A DNA stretch of 64,000 bases. Origin: Flavobacterium sediminilitoris (GTDB lineage: Bacteria > Bacteroidota > Bacteroidia > Flavobacteriales > Flavobacteriaceae). The translations under genes were made by a program, and so were the position numbers. The notes under the pieces were generated by a model. That model did no database searches, was not told where the DNA came from, and saw nothing but the letters and a program-made list of their open reading frames with translations. The stretch lies in the NCBI RefSeq assembly GCF_023008245.1, contig NZ_CP090145.1, positions 3,286,001 to 3,350,000 on the forward strand, written 5' to 3'. How positions within the stretch are numbered: position 1 is the stretch's first letter; each line of letters opens with the position of its first letter. This document shows, piece by piece, positions 55,679-64,000 of the stretch.

Positions 55679-56440
55679 ATGTTTGGAATTTCTAACTTGG
55701 CAATTGTACCGATAAGACTTGAACCTTCAGATAGAAGCGAACAAGTTTCGCAATTACTATTTGGTGATCATTTCAAAATATTAGAACAAATTGAAAAATG
55801 GGTCAAAATCGAAACAGCCTTTGATAGTTACATTGGTTGGATTGATAATAAACAATTTCTAAATATTAATGAAGATCAATTCAATTTAATTGAAAACTCT
55901 GATGTAGTACTTAATGGTGATTTTATTGAATATATTACTACAAATGATAATCAACTAATTCCAATTCCGTTAGGAAGTTGTGTTTCATCTATTGACTCAA
56001 AAATTATCAACACTCCTAATTTCCTTTTTGAAGGATCTAGGATATCTGGAATTAAAGATAAATCTAATATCATTAAAACCGCATTTATGTACTTAAATAC
56101 TCCTTACTTATGGGGAGGAAAAAGTCCTTTTGGTATTGACTGTTCTGGTTTTACACAAATGGTTTATAAATTAAACGGATACAAAATTCTTAGAGATGCT
56201 TCTCAACAATCATCACAAGGAGAAGCACTAAGTTTTATTGAAGAAAGTGAACCTGGTGATTTAGCCTTTTTTGATAATGATGAAGGAAACATTATACATG
56301 TAGGCATAATGATGGATAACAATTATATTATTCATGCTTCTGGAAAAGTTAGGATAGACAGATTAGATCATCTTGGAATTTATAATGCTGAAATTAATCG
56401 TCATACCCATAAATTAAGAGTTATAAAGAAAATTATATAA
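55679..56440 (+). CDS. NlpC/P60 cell-wall peptidase (C40) with SH3-like domains
   Basis: The 253-residue protein has bacterial SH3-like parts (about 1-115, RSEQVSQLLFGDHFKILEQ and WVKIETAFDSYIGWI) and a C-terminal NlpC/P60 domain. Its catalytic Cys155 is in GIDCSGF, the His lies in NIIHVGIMM near 209, and a later His is in YIIHASG near 222. It cleaves gamma-D-Glu to diamino acid bonds in peptidoglycan peptides. No signal peptide is seen, so it may act on recycled muropeptides in the cytosol, as YkfC-like enzymes do. A strong terminator follows. Confidence 0.88.
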   Translation: MFGISNLAIVPIRLEPSDRSEQVSQLLFGDHFKILEQIEKWVKIETAFDSYIGWIDNKQFLNINEDQFNLIENSDVVLNGDFIEYITTNDNQLIPIPLGSCVSSIDSKIINTPNFLFEGSRISGIKDKSNIIKTAFMYLNTPYLWGGKSPFGIDCSGFTQMVYKLNGYKILRDASQQSSQGEALSFIEESEPGDLAFFDNDEGNIIHVGIMMDNNYIIHASGKVRIDRLDHLGIYNAEINRHTHKLRVIKKII

Positions 56441-56472
56441 AAAAAGACCTCTAAAATTAGAGGTCTTTTTTT
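56441..56472 (+). terminator. Rho-independent terminator after the NlpC/P60 gene
   Basis: AAAAAGACCTCTAA at 56441-56454 pairs with TTAGAGGTCTTTTT at 56457-56470 around a two-base loop. It has the T run needed on the plus strand. Confidence 0.9.
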
Positions 56473-56852
56473 ATATAAACTCTGTCTAAAAACTAAACAT
56501 AATACTCTTAGAAGATTTTACAGTAGTAATCTACTTACTTTTAACATGAAATAAAACATTTTGATATCGCCAAAATAAAAACGTTTTTTACGAACACTAT
56601 CTAATCATCCCTATTAATACTACATCTAATCGATTTACTTCCTCACAAATCTATATTCAAATATTAAAAATTCTTACATAATTTCATCCTATTAATTATA
56701 AACTTAGTTAAGAATACTATCGTTTCCACTCATTATCTTTGAAAACCAAATAAACCATCTTCAATAACTATTCATTTTTTTTAATAATTCTTTATTGATA
56801 AATGAATAAAATTTATAAATATTTTGTTTAATTTGTAAAAAACAACGACAAA
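56473..56852 (+). other. Gene-free stretch before the aromatic CoA gene set
   Basis: The stretch holds no credible gene. It contains the -7-like TATCTTTG at 56734-56741. No other repeat or operator was recognised. Confidence 0.4.
56734..56741 (+). promoter_or_regulatory. -7 element of the flavin reductase / aromatic CoA gene set
   Basis: TATCTTTG fits TAnnTTTG and lies 112 bases before the ATG at 56853. A -33 TTG is not evident, which could mean a need for an activator. Confidence 0.45.
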
Positions 56853-57458
56853 ATGCAATATAAAGCAAATGAAACCGATCCTACAACTCTCTATAAATTA
56901 CTAACAGGAACAATAATTCCAAGACCTATAGGATGGATATCAACTATAGATGAAAAAGGAATTAATAATCTTGCTCCTTTTTCATATTTCAATATGGTAA
57001 GTAGCGATCCTCCTTGCGTAATGTTTTCTACACGTAGAGATAATAATAGTTACAAGGACACTTTAAACAATGTATTAAAAAACAATCAATTTGTAGTAAA
57101 TTTAGTAACAGAAGATATTGTAGAACAAATGAATAGAACATCTGAAGCAGTTGCAGCAGAAGTAGACGAATTTACTTTAGCAAATCTGACTCCTATCGAT
57201 TCTGTTACTATTAAGCCTAAACGTGTAAAAGAAAGTTTGGTACATTTTGAATGTGAAAAAATACACCATTATTTTATAGACAATGATGAAGGTGGTGGTG
57301 CTTGTATTGTAATAGGTAAAATCATTACACTACATATTGATGACGCTATACTTTCAGAAAATAATCGAATAAACTTAGATATTTATAAGCCTGTTGCTCG
57401 TTTAGCAGGTTCAAACTATGGTAAAATAGGCGACATATTTTCAATCAAAAGAGCATAA
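56853..57458 (+). CDS. Flavin reductase-like FMN-binding protein
   Basis: The 201-residue protein is of the split-barrel flavin reductase family: LLTGTIIPRPIGWISTID near 17-34, NLAPFSYFNMVSSDPPCVMF near 41-60 and FVVNLVTED near 87. The flavin binds in these loops. Such proteins supply reduced flavin or act as esterase-like partners in aromatic breakdown; DIM6/NTAB types occur with aryl-CoA gene clusters. It begins the aromatic set and is followed by an SRPBCC gene after 2 bases. Confidence 0.85.
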   Translation: MQYKANETDPTTLYKLLTGTIIPRPIGWISTIDEKGINNLAPFSYFNMVSSDPPCVMFSTRRDNNSYKDTLNNVLKNNQFVVNLVTEDIVEQMNRTSEAVAAEVDEFTLANLTPIDSVTIKPKRVKESLVHFECEKIHHYFIDNDEGGGACIVIGKIITLHIDDAILSENNRINLDIYKPVARLAGSNYGKIGDIFSIKRA

Positions 57459-57460
57459 AC

Positions 57461-57931
57461 ATGAAAACAGAAACTTTAGAAATAGAAGCAGCAATACAAA
57501 TTCAAAAACCCATAAATGAAGTATTTGATGCAATTATAAATCCGGATAAGATGTCTAATTATTTTATTTCTGAAAGTACTGGAAAAATGGAATCAGGCAA
57601 AACATTAATTTGGAAATTCCCAGAGTTTGATGTAGAATGCCCTATTCGAATTGACAAAATTCAACAAAACAAATACATTTCTTATTACTGGACAATTAGT
57701 GAAAAGGAACTTCTTGTTGAAATTACTTTAATTGAAAAAGAAAACAATTCTACTTTAGTTTCAATTACTGAAAAAAGTATGAAAAACGATAATGATGGAC
57801 TTAAATGGTTTTCAGGAAATACTTTTGGTTGGTCTAATTTCTTAGCCTGCTTAAAAGCCTATTTAGAATATAATATCAATTTAAGAAAAGGAGCCTTTGA
57901 TTTTATGCGTAAAGAAAATCAATGCTCTTAA
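57461..57931 (+). CDS. SRPBCC/AHSA1-like protein
   Basis: The 156-residue protein has the START/AHSA1 pattern: IQKPINEVFDAIINPDKMSNYF near 14-35, a middle beta-sheet (KTLIWKFPEFDVE) and a final long helix with WSNFLACLKAYLEY near 127-140. It probably binds a hydrophobic ligand. It begins 2 bases after the flavin reductase gene and lies 52 bases before the monooxygenase/reductase gene. A role in carrying or cyclising an aromatic intermediate is possible from position only. Confidence 0.8.
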   Translation: MKTETLEIEAAIQIQKPINEVFDAIINPDKMSNYFISESTGKMESGKTLIWKFPEFDVECPIRIDKIQQNKYISYYWTISEKELLVEITLIEKENNSTLVSITEKSMKNDNDGLKWFSGNTFGWSNFLACLKAYLEYNINLRKGAFDFMRKENQCS

Positions 57932-57983
57932 TTAACCCTAATTTGAAGATAAGAAGATTACTTCTTCCCTTACAATAACAAAT

Positions 57984-60296
57984 ATGAAGATAACAGTAAT
58001 AGGTGGTGGTCCTGGAGGACTTTATTTTTCGATATTAACCAAAAAAGCAATACCAGATTGCCAAATCGATGTTTACGAACGCAATCGTCCGGATGATAGT
58101 TTTGGGTTTGGTGTAGTTTTTTCAGATGAAACTCTAGGGGAATTCTTAAAACGTGACATGCAATCCTATGAGTTGATTCGTAGTAAGTTTGCGTATTGGG
58201 ATGATATTATTATTGCTCGTGATGGAAAAGAAATTAGTATTGCTGGAAATGGTTTTTGTGGTTGTTCTCGTAAAACTTTATTACAATTACTGCACCAACG
58301 TTGTCAAGAAGAAGGTGTAAATCTGCATTTTGAAGCCAATGTGGACGATTTAAGTCAATTTTCTGATTCAGATGTAATTGTAGCTTGCGATGGTATTTCA
58401 AGCCAAATAAGAACACAATTTGAAAATGAATTTAAAACAAAAATAACACTTAAAAAAAATAAATTTGTTTGGATGGGTTCTACAAAACCTTTAGAAGCCT
58501 TCACCTATTTCTTCAAACAAACAAAACACGGAGCTTTTGCAGCACACACCTATCAATATGAAAAAGGAATGAGTACTTGGATTTTCGAATGTGCTCCAGA
58601 AACTTGGGAAAAATTCCAATTCGATACTTATAACGAACAAGATACAGTTGAAAAACTACAACATTTATTTAAAGAAGAATTAGATGATCATCCTTTAATA
58701 ACCAATAAATCACATTGGAGACAATTTCCACATATAACCAATGAAAATTGGTACAAAGATAATATTGTTCTATTAGGCGATGCAAAAGCAACAGCGCACT
58801 ATTCTATCGGTTCAGGAACAAAATTAGCTATGGAAAGTGCTATTGCTCTATCTGATGCTATAATTCATAATCCTAATAATATTAAACAAGCGTTTCAAGA
58901 ATATGAAAAAAGCCGTAGAAACACTGTAGAAATGATTCAGTATGCTGCTAATGTGTCCTTAGATTGGTTTGAAAATATGGATAGACATATTCAGCATCCT
59001 TTTTATCAATTTGCTTTTGGTTGCATGACTCGTTCTAAAAAAGTAACGTATGAAAATCTACAAATAAGAGATAAATCATTTACAGATAAAGTTTTAGAAG
59101 AATTTAATAACGACGTTTACCAATCTGAACTTATTTCAGAATCCAAACCTATAGAAATACCTGCTGCTTTTTCTCCTTTTAAACTTCGCAACTTAAAGCT
59201 TCAAAACCGAATTGTAATGAGTCCAATGGGACAATATTCGGCAGAAAATGGATTAGTAAATGATTGGCATTTCCAACATTATTCTTCTCGTGCTATTGGT
59301 GGTTTAGGATTGATCTTAACCGAAATGACTGCTATTTCAAATACTGGAAGAATCACATTAGGATGCACAGGAATTTATACTAATAATCAAATAGTTGAAT
59401 GGAAAAGAATTAATGATTTTATTCATCAAAATACACAAACAAAAATTGGAATTCAATTAGGTCATTCAGGTCGAAAAGGTGGAACAAAAAAGCCTTGGGA
59501 AACCGAAGATTTAAAAGATAAATGGGAATTAATTTCCGCTTCAGCAATTGCTTTTAATGAACATTTTCCAACTCCTAAAGCAATGACTTTAGAAGATATG
59601 GATCTAATAACTTCCCAATTTGTTCAAGCTAGCAAAAACGCAAATGAAGCAGAATTTGATATGATTGAATTACAAGCGCATCATGGATTTCTATTAGCTT
59701 CATTTCTTTCTCCATTAACTAATATTCGCACAGATGAATTTGGAGGGAATATCGAAAATCGTTTAAAATTTCCATTACGCGTTTTCACAGAAATGAGAAA
59801 TGTTTTTCCAAAAGATAAACCAATGTCTGTTAGAATTTCAGCAACAGATTGGGCTGAAAACGGAATTTCTCCAGAAGAAGTAATAATCATTGCAAATGCT
59901 TTTAAAAATGCTGGTGCAGATATTATAAATGTATCTACAGGAAATACAGTAGCACATCAAAAACCGCAAATAGGTAGAATGTGGCAAACTCCTTTCTCTG
60001 ATATAATTAAAAATACCATTCATATTCCAACAATTACAACAGGATACATTCAAGATATTGATCAAATAAATACTATAATTCTCAACGGAAGAGCTGATCT
60101 AGTCGCTTTAGGAAGACCTTTATTATTAGATCCAAATTTTGTAAGAAATGCACAAGCTTATGAAAAATTTCAAGCTAATGATATTCCTAATCAATACAAA
60201 ATGGGGATTTCTCATTTATATCCTTTAAAAGCATCTGAAAGAAAACAAGTGGAAGGAATGAAAAAAGCCTTAAAACCAAAAAGCAATAAGAAATAA
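57984..60296 (+). CDS. 2-aminobenzoyl-CoA monooxygenase/reductase-like fusion (FAD monooxygenase plus old yellow enzyme)
   Basis: The 770-residue protein joins two enzymes. Residues 1-370 are a class A FAD monooxygenase: GGGPGG at 7-12, DGISSQIR near 135 and GDAKATAHYSIGSGTK near 264. Residues 392-770 are an old yellow enzyme: LQNRIVMSPMGQYSAENG near 408, IGIQLGHSGRKGG near 490, and FGGNIENRLKFPLRV near 585. This fusion is known from 2-aminobenzoyl-CoA monooxygenase/reductase of aerobic anthranilate breakdown and from salicylyl-CoA 5-hydroxylase. The first half hydroxylates the ring and the second reduces it. The aryl-CoA ligase downstream fits that role. Which substrate it takes is not certain. 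Confidence 0.88.
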   Translation: MKITVIGGGPGGLYFSILTKKAIPDCQIDVYERNRPDDSFGFGVVFSDETLGEFLKRDMQSYELIRSKFAYWDDIIIARDGKEISIAGNGFCGCSRKTLLQLLHQRCQEEGVNLHFEANVDDLSQFSDSDVIVACDGISSQIRTQFENEFKTKITLKKNKFVWMGSTKPLEAFTYFFKQTKHGAFAAHTYQYEKGMSTWIFECAPETWEKFQFDTYNEQDTVEKLQHLFKEELDDHPLITNKSHWRQFPHITNENWYKDNIVLLGDAKATAHYSIGSGTKLAMESAIALSDAIIHNPNNIKQAFQEYEKSRRNTVEMIQYAANVSLDWFENMDRHIQHPFYQFAFGCMTRSKKVTYENLQIRDKSFTDKVLEEFNNDVYQSELISESKPIEIPAAFSPFKLRNLKLQNRIVMSPMGQYSAENGLVNDWHFQHYSSRAIGGLGLILTEMTAISNTGRITLGCTGIYTNNQIVEWKRINDFIHQNTQTKIGIQLGHSGRKGGTKKPWETEDLKDKWELISASAIAFNEHFPTPKAMTLEDMDLITSQFVQASKNANEAEFDMIELQAHHGFLLASFLSPLTNIRTDEFGGNIENRLKFPLRVFTEMRNVFPKDKPMSVRISATDWAENGISPEEVIIIANAFKNAGADIINVSTGNTVAHQKPQIGRMWQTPFSDIIKNTIHIPTITTGYIQDIDQINTIILNGRADLVALGRPLLLDPNFVRNAQAYEKFQANDIPNQYKMGISHLYPLKASERKQVEGMKKALKPKSNKK

Positions 60297-60305
60297 TTAC
60301 GAATT
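60295..60305. repeat. Left inverted repeat of the four-helix-bundle gene cassette
   Basis: AATTACGAATT at 60295-60305 lies 1 base before the pseudogene start. It is the exact reverse complement of AATTCGTAATT, found twice on the right side. It overlaps the last bases of the monooxygenase/reductase stop region. Confidence 0.65.
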
Positions 60306-60658
60306 ATGAAAAATGATAATATTATTCAAATAAAAAGTTATGCGTTTGCAATTAGAATTGCAAAAGTCTATCCATTTTTATCAAATGAAAAAAAGAACTT
60401 GTATTAAGTAGACAGCTTTTGCGTTGTGAAACTTCAATTGTTGCGAATATAGAAGTAGCGATTGAAGGTTAATCTGATAAAGATTTTTTTACTAAATTAA
60501 CTATTCCATATAAAAAAACCAGAGAAACACATTACTGGGTTAGATTATTAAAAGATACTGGTTACTTAACAAATGAAGAAAGTGAAAGTTTATTAAATGA
60601 TGTAACTGAATTATTAAAAATAATTGGTTCTATTCAAAAAACGCTTCGTAATTCGTAA
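60306..60658 (+). pseudogene. Decayed four-helix-bundle (S23/23S rRNA intervening-type) protein gene
   Basis: Read in two frames the segment gives IQIKSYAFAIRIAKVYPFLS, then a shifted frame with LSRQLLRCETSIVANIEVAIEG, a stop, and KLTIPYKKTRETHYWVRLL with LLNDVTELLKIIGSIQKTL. These are the blocks of the four helix bundle family (TIGR02436), usually about 120 residues. A frameshift near 60410 and an in-frame stop near 60471 inactivate it. It sits between the aromatic CoA genes and is flanked by inverted repeats. The family is common in Bacteroidota as short mobile-like inserts. Confidence 0.75.
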
Positions 60659-60674
60659 TTTAAAATTCGTAATT
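60650..60674. repeat. Right inverted repeats of the four-helix-bundle gene cassette (two copies)
   Basis: AATTCGTAATT occurs at 60650-60660 and again at 60664-60674, both the reverse complement of the left repeat at 60295-60305. The first overlaps the stop codon of the pseudogene. Confidence 0.65.
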
Positions 60675-60679
60675 AATCA

Positions 60680-62269
60680 ATGAAACACTACCAAGACAAT
60701 TTCGCTCACAATAGCTTACCAACTTTGGATTTACAACCAGAATATACCTTTTTGGATTTACCTCAATTTCAACATCCTGAAATGCTAAATTGTGTTGAAC
60801 GCTTATTGGATAATCATATCAAAAATGGAAATGGTGATGCAATTTGTATTCGTACGTTTGAAGAGACTTGGACATATAATGATTTATATGAAAAAGCCAA
60901 TCAAATTGCTCATGTTTTAGTAGATGACTTAGGTTTAGTTTCAGGAAATAGAGTTTTATTACGTTCTGCTAATAATCCAATGATGGTAGCTTGCTGGTTT
61001 GCTATTTTAAAAGCAGGTGGAATTGTTGTAGCAACTATGCCTCTACTTCGTGCCAAAGAATTAACAACCATAATAGATTGTGCAGAGATTTCCATTGCGC
61101 TATGTGATAGTAATCTATCTGATGAAATGAATCTTTCAAAATCTACTTTTTTAAAACAAAAATGCTTCTTTAGAAATAGTAACTTAGAACAATTAATACT
61201 ATCCAAACCTAAAATATTCCATAATTTACCTTCAAAAGCAGATGCCATTTGTTTAATTGGATTTACTTCTGGAACTACCGGAATACCTAAAATGACAGCA
61301 CATTATCACAGAGATATTTTAAATATTTGCGAAGCTTTTCCTATGTATTCTTTGCAACCTACTTCAAATGATATTTTTACAGGAAGTCCTCCTCTTGGCT
61401 TTACATTTGGATTAGGTGGTTTGGTTTTGTTTCCAATGTATTTTGGAGCTTCAACCTTTTTAATAGAAAAACCAAGTCCAGATTTACTTTTAAAAGCAAT
61501 TGAAGAATATAAAATAACTATCTGTTTTACTGCTCCAACAGCTTGGCGAGTTTTAACAACAAAACTACACGAATTTAATGTCTCTAGCTTACGAAAATGT
61601 GTTTCAGCAGGAGAAACATTAGCCTTACAAGTTTGGCAAGATTGGTATAATGCCACAGGATTAAAAATTATTGACGGAATAGGAGCTACAGAAATGCTTC
61701 ACATATTTATTTCGTCCAATGAAAACAATATGAAACCTGGTGCAACAGGATTACCAGTCCTTGGATATAAAGCAAAAATTATAGATCATGATGGCAATGA
61801 ATTACCTCCAAATACTCCTGGAAAACTTGCTATAAAAGGAATTACAGGTTGTAAATATTTAAATCGTATTGAAAAACAAAAAGAATATGTTCAAAACGGT
61901 TGGAACATTACAGGAGATATTTACAAACAAGATGAAGAAGGCTATTTCTGGTTTGTGGCTCGCGGTGACGATATGATTATTTCTTCTGGCTATAATATTG
62001 CAGCAATTGAAGTAGAATCCGTACTTTTAACGCATAAGGATATATTAGAATGTGCAGTAGTTGGATTACCAGATCCTAATAGAGGAATGGTTGTTTGCGC
62101 TCATATTGTTTTAAAAGACAAATCAAAACAATCCGATGAACTAGCCAAAACAATTCAACAATGGTTTAAAGAAGTAGCTGCACCTTATAAATATCCAAGA
62201 ATTATTAATTTTATAGAAATTTTACCTAAAACAGAAACAGGAAAAATACAACGATTTAAACTAAAATAA
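60680..62269 (+). CDS. Aryl-CoA ligase, benzoate/2-aminobenzoate type
   Basis: The 529-residue adenylating enzyme activates an aromatic acid with ATP and CoA. The P-loop GFTSGTTGIPK near 194-204, the GATEMLHIF block near 335, TGDIYKQDEEGYFWFVAR near 413 with the A7 aspartate, SSGYNIAAIEVE near 436, and the C-terminal TETGKIQRFKL with the catalytic lysine near 524 are all present, so the enzyme looks complete. The sequence pattern is that of the benzoate-CoA ligase family, in which 2-aminobenzoate-CoA ligases fall. It lies after the monooxygenase/reductase gene, with a decayed cassette between. Confidence 0.88.
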   Translation: MKHYQDNFAHNSLPTLDLQPEYTFLDLPQFQHPEMLNCVERLLDNHIKNGNGDAICIRTFEETWTYNDLYEKANQIAHVLVDDLGLVSGNRVLLRSANNPMMVACWFAILKAGGIVVATMPLLRAKELTTIIDCAEISIALCDSNLSDEMNLSKSTFLKQKCFFRNSNLEQLILSKPKIFHNLPSKADAICLIGFTSGTTGIPKMTAHYHRDILNICEAFPMYSLQPTSNDIFTGSPPLGFTFGLGGLVLFPMYFGASTFLIEKPSPDLLLKAIEEYKITICFTAPTAWRVLTTKLHEFNVSSLRKCVSAGETLALQVWQDWYNATGLKIIDGIGATEMLHIFISSNENNMKPGATGLPVLGYKAKIIDHDGNELPPNTPGKLAIKGITGCKYLNRIEKQKEYVQNGWNITGDIYKQDEEGYFWFVARGDDMIISSGYNIAAIEVESVLLTHKDILECAVVGLPDPNRGMVVCAHIVLKDKSKQSDELAKTIQQWFKEVAAPYKYPRIINFIEILPKTETGKIQRFKLK

Positions 62270-62318
62270 ACATATTATTCTGAACTTGTTTCAGAGTTTA
62301 AAATATAATTAATTTTTT

Positions 62319-63899
62319 ATGAGAAAAGCATTTTTAGTATTTAGTATAACTTCTATAGCTATAATAGGCTTATTGACTTATATAAATTGGAAATTCAGCT
62401 TCCTTCTATTAATATTCATCCCATTAATTCTTATGGGATTATACGATATGTATCAGTCGAAACATACTATTAAAAGAAACTTTCCACTTTTAGGACGAAT
62501 GCGATATCTACTGGAAGATATAGGACCAGAAATGCGTCAATATTTTATAGAAACAGATACCGATGGTAAACCTTTTAATAGACTGCAACGTAGTATGGTG
62601 TATGCTCGAAGCAAAAAAGAAACTGATTCAAAACCGTTTGGAACACAACTAGATACTTACAAATCAGGTTATGAATGGATTAATCATAGTATCAGAGCCA
62701 TTTCTTTTAAAGATTTAAATCATAATCCTAGAGTAAAAATAGGATCTTCTCAATGTACAAAACCATATATGGCGAGTATGTTCAATATTAGCGCTATGAG
62801 TTTTGGTAGTTTAAGCAAAAATGCCATTTTAGCCTTAAATAATGGAGCTAAAGAAGGTGGCTTTTTTCACAATACAGGTGAAGGTGGACTCTCTCCTTAT
62901 CACTTACAAGGTGGCGATGTAGCTTGGAACATTGGAACTGGCTATTTTAGTTGTCGAAATAATAACGGAACGTTTAATGCAGATGAATTTCAAAAAAGAG
63001 CAATACTTGACAATGTAAAAATAATAGAAATCAAATTTTCACAAGGTGCTAAACCTGGTCATGGAGGTATTCTACCTAAAGAAAAAGTAACTGATGAAAT
63101 TGCAGCTATTCGATTAGTAGAAAAAGGAAACGATATTATCTCACCTCCTACTCATTCTGCTTTCACAACTCCATTAGAATTAATGACCTTTATTAGATTA
63201 CTACGAGAAAAATCAGGAGGAAAACCTATTGGAATTAAAATTTGCATTGGTAATAAATCAGAATTTATAAGTATTTGTAAAGCAATGGTTGAAACGAACA
63301 CTTATTTAGATTTTATAACTGTTGATGGTGGTGAAGGAGGAACTGGTGCTGCTCCACCTGAATATTCTGATTCTGTAGGAATGCCATTGCGTGAAGCTTT
63401 AGCCTTTGTATATGACTGCCTAAATGGCTTCGGAATAAAAAATCAAATAAAAATTATTGCTACAGGAAAAGTTATTTCTGGATTTGATATTATTCGAAAC
63501 CTTTCTATAGGTGCCGATTTATGCAATTCAGCAAGAGGAATGATGTTTGCCTTAGGTTGTATTCAAGCATTAGAATGTCATTCTAATACTTGTCCTACTG
63601 GAGTGGCAACACAAAACCCAAAATTAACTAAAGGTTTAGTTCCTGAAGAAAAAAGCATTCGCGTAGCAAGATATCAAAATGAAACTGTAAAAAGTGCAGT
63701 TGATTTAATGGCATCAGCAGGAATAGATCATCCAGATAATGTAACAAGAGATTGTGTTACTACTCGTATTGACAATAATAAAGTAGCCACTTTTGCTGAA
63801 ATATTTCCAGAATTAGAAACAGGTTGTCTATTAAATGAAAATACTGTGCCTGAAAAATTCTTATATTTTTGGAAAAAAGCAAGTAGCGAAAAATTTTAA
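62319..63899 (+). CDS. FMN-binding glutamate synthase family protein (GltB-like core only)
   Basis: The 526-residue protein has two membrane helices at the N terminus (about 4-22 and 26-43). A TIM barrel like the FMN domain of the glutamate synthase large subunit follows: MSFGSLSKNAILALNNGA near 155, GAKPGHGGILP near 245, VDGGEGGTGAAPPEYSD near 337 and a Cys block LGCIQALECHSNTCPTG near 410 that would bind a [3Fe-4S] cluster. The glutaminase and GXGXG domains of GltB are absent. It may act as an FMN oxidoreductase with unknown electron partner. It follows the ligase gene after 49 bases. Confidence 0.8.
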   Translation: MRKAFLVFSITSIAIIGLLTYINWKFSFLLLIFIPLILMGLYDMYQSKHTIKRNFPLLGRMRYLLEDIGPEMRQYFIETDTDGKPFNRLQRSMVYARSKKETDSKPFGTQLDTYKSGYEWINHSIRAISFKDLNHNPRVKIGSSQCTKPYMASMFNISAMSFGSLSKNAILALNNGAKEGGFFHNTGEGGLSPYHLQGGDVAWNIGTGYFSCRNNNGTFNADEFQKRAILDNVKIIEIKFSQGAKPGHGGILPKEKVTDEIAAIRLVEKGNDIISPPTHSAFTTPLELMTFIRLLREKSGGKPIGIKICIGNKSEFISICKAMVETNTYLDFITVDGGEGGTGAAPPEYSDSVGMPLREALAFVYDCLNGFGIKNQIKIIATGKVISGFDIIRNLSIGADLCNSARGMMFALGCIQALECHSNTCPTGVATQNPKLTKGLVPEEKSIRVARYQNETVKSAVDLMASAGIDHPDNVTRDCVTTRIDNNKVATFAEIFPELETGCLLNENTVPEKFLYFWKKASSEKF

Positions 63900-63927
63900 T
63901 TTAATTAAAAATTAGTCATACTACATT

Positions 63928-64000
63928 ATGAATTACTTTATAAAACAAGAAAAAATACGCTTCCAACATGTTGATTATGCAGGCATCGTATTCTATCCTA
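63928..64000 (+). CDS. Acyl-CoA thioesterase (4HBT type), 3' end cut by window edge
   Basis: Only 24 codons are visible. They read MNYFIKQEKIRFQHVDYAG and then IVFYP, the start of hotdog-fold thioesterases of the 4-hydroxybenzoyl-CoA type, with catalytic Asp16 in HVDYAG. Such enzymes release the free acid from aryl- or acyl-CoA. It is 28 bases downstream of the GltB-like gene and so belongs to the aromatic CoA set. Confidence 0.7.
   Translation, partial: MNYFIKQEKIRFQHVDYAGIVFYP

Noticed and set aside
1..64000. CRISPR array or prophage
   Set aside because: No regular direct repeats with equal spacers were seen, and no phage structural, integrase or lysis genes were found.

Overview
The window is a 64 kb piece of a chromosome from a member of the Bacteroidota, most likely the family Flavobacteriaceae. 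The evidence is strong AT richness, TAnnTTTG-type -7 promoter elements instead of classical -10 boxes, weak or absent Shine-Dalgarno sequences, a protein with a type IX secretion (T9SS) sorting tail, many lipoproteins with short MKK-type signals, and a single-chain alpha/beta E1 dehydrogenase. The genus cannot be fixed from sequence reading alone. Both ends cut genes: a flotillin-like protein on the left and a thioesterase on the right.

Layout. 1-4.7 kb: flotillin, a tRNA-dihydrouridine synthase, a DUF2809 membrane protein and a serine-hydrolase lipoprotein. 4.7-7.3 kb: a worn region with relics of an IS1182-type and an IS3-type transposase, an S41 peptidase and an attC-like palindrome. 7.3-12.9 kb: a 1689-residue DUF4132 protein with a small upstream partner. 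13.2-13.8 kb: two convergent small peptide genes with double-glycine leaders. 13.9-23 kb: a nucleotidyltransferase, a hybrid histidine kinase, a T9SS cargo protein, an RNase Z-like hydrolase, a lipoprotein, and a short-chain dehydrogenase/AMP-ligase pair. 23.4-29.6 kb: a tight four-gene minus-strand operon (HD phosphohydrolase, WYL regulator, RlaP-type nucleotidyltransferase, 1263-residue nuclease-STAND NTPase). This is the best candidate for an undescribed system; it looks like an RNA-repair or phage-defence unit.

29.8-54 kb is mostly ordinary chromosome: dnaK, a metallopeptidase lipoprotein, L-serine dehydratase, a KdpDE-like two-component system placed upstream of a TrkH/KtrB potassium channel, panB, an RluA-type pseudouridine synthase, the fused branched-chain 2-oxoacid dehydrogenase E1, a 2-oxoglutarate oxygenase, a SUI1 factor, a nucleoside phosphorylase, a VOC protein, three tandem GNAT acetyltransferases, a cytosolic solute-binding-like protein, a transglutaminase-like membrane protein, a frameshifted membrane protein, ung, mutS2, a DCC protein and a tRNA Ser-Pro-Arg cluster.

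54-64 kb: a thiolase and an NlpC/P60 hydrolase, then a set pointing to aerobic anthranilate (2-aminobenzoate) use through CoA thioesters: flavin reductase, SRPBCC protein, a fused FAD monooxygenase/old-yellow-enzyme protein like 2-aminobenzoyl-CoA monooxygenase/reductase, an aryl-CoA ligase, an FMN-dependent GltB-like oxidoreductase and the start of a thioesterase. A decayed four-helix-bundle gene flanked by 11-bp inverted repeats interrupts this set.
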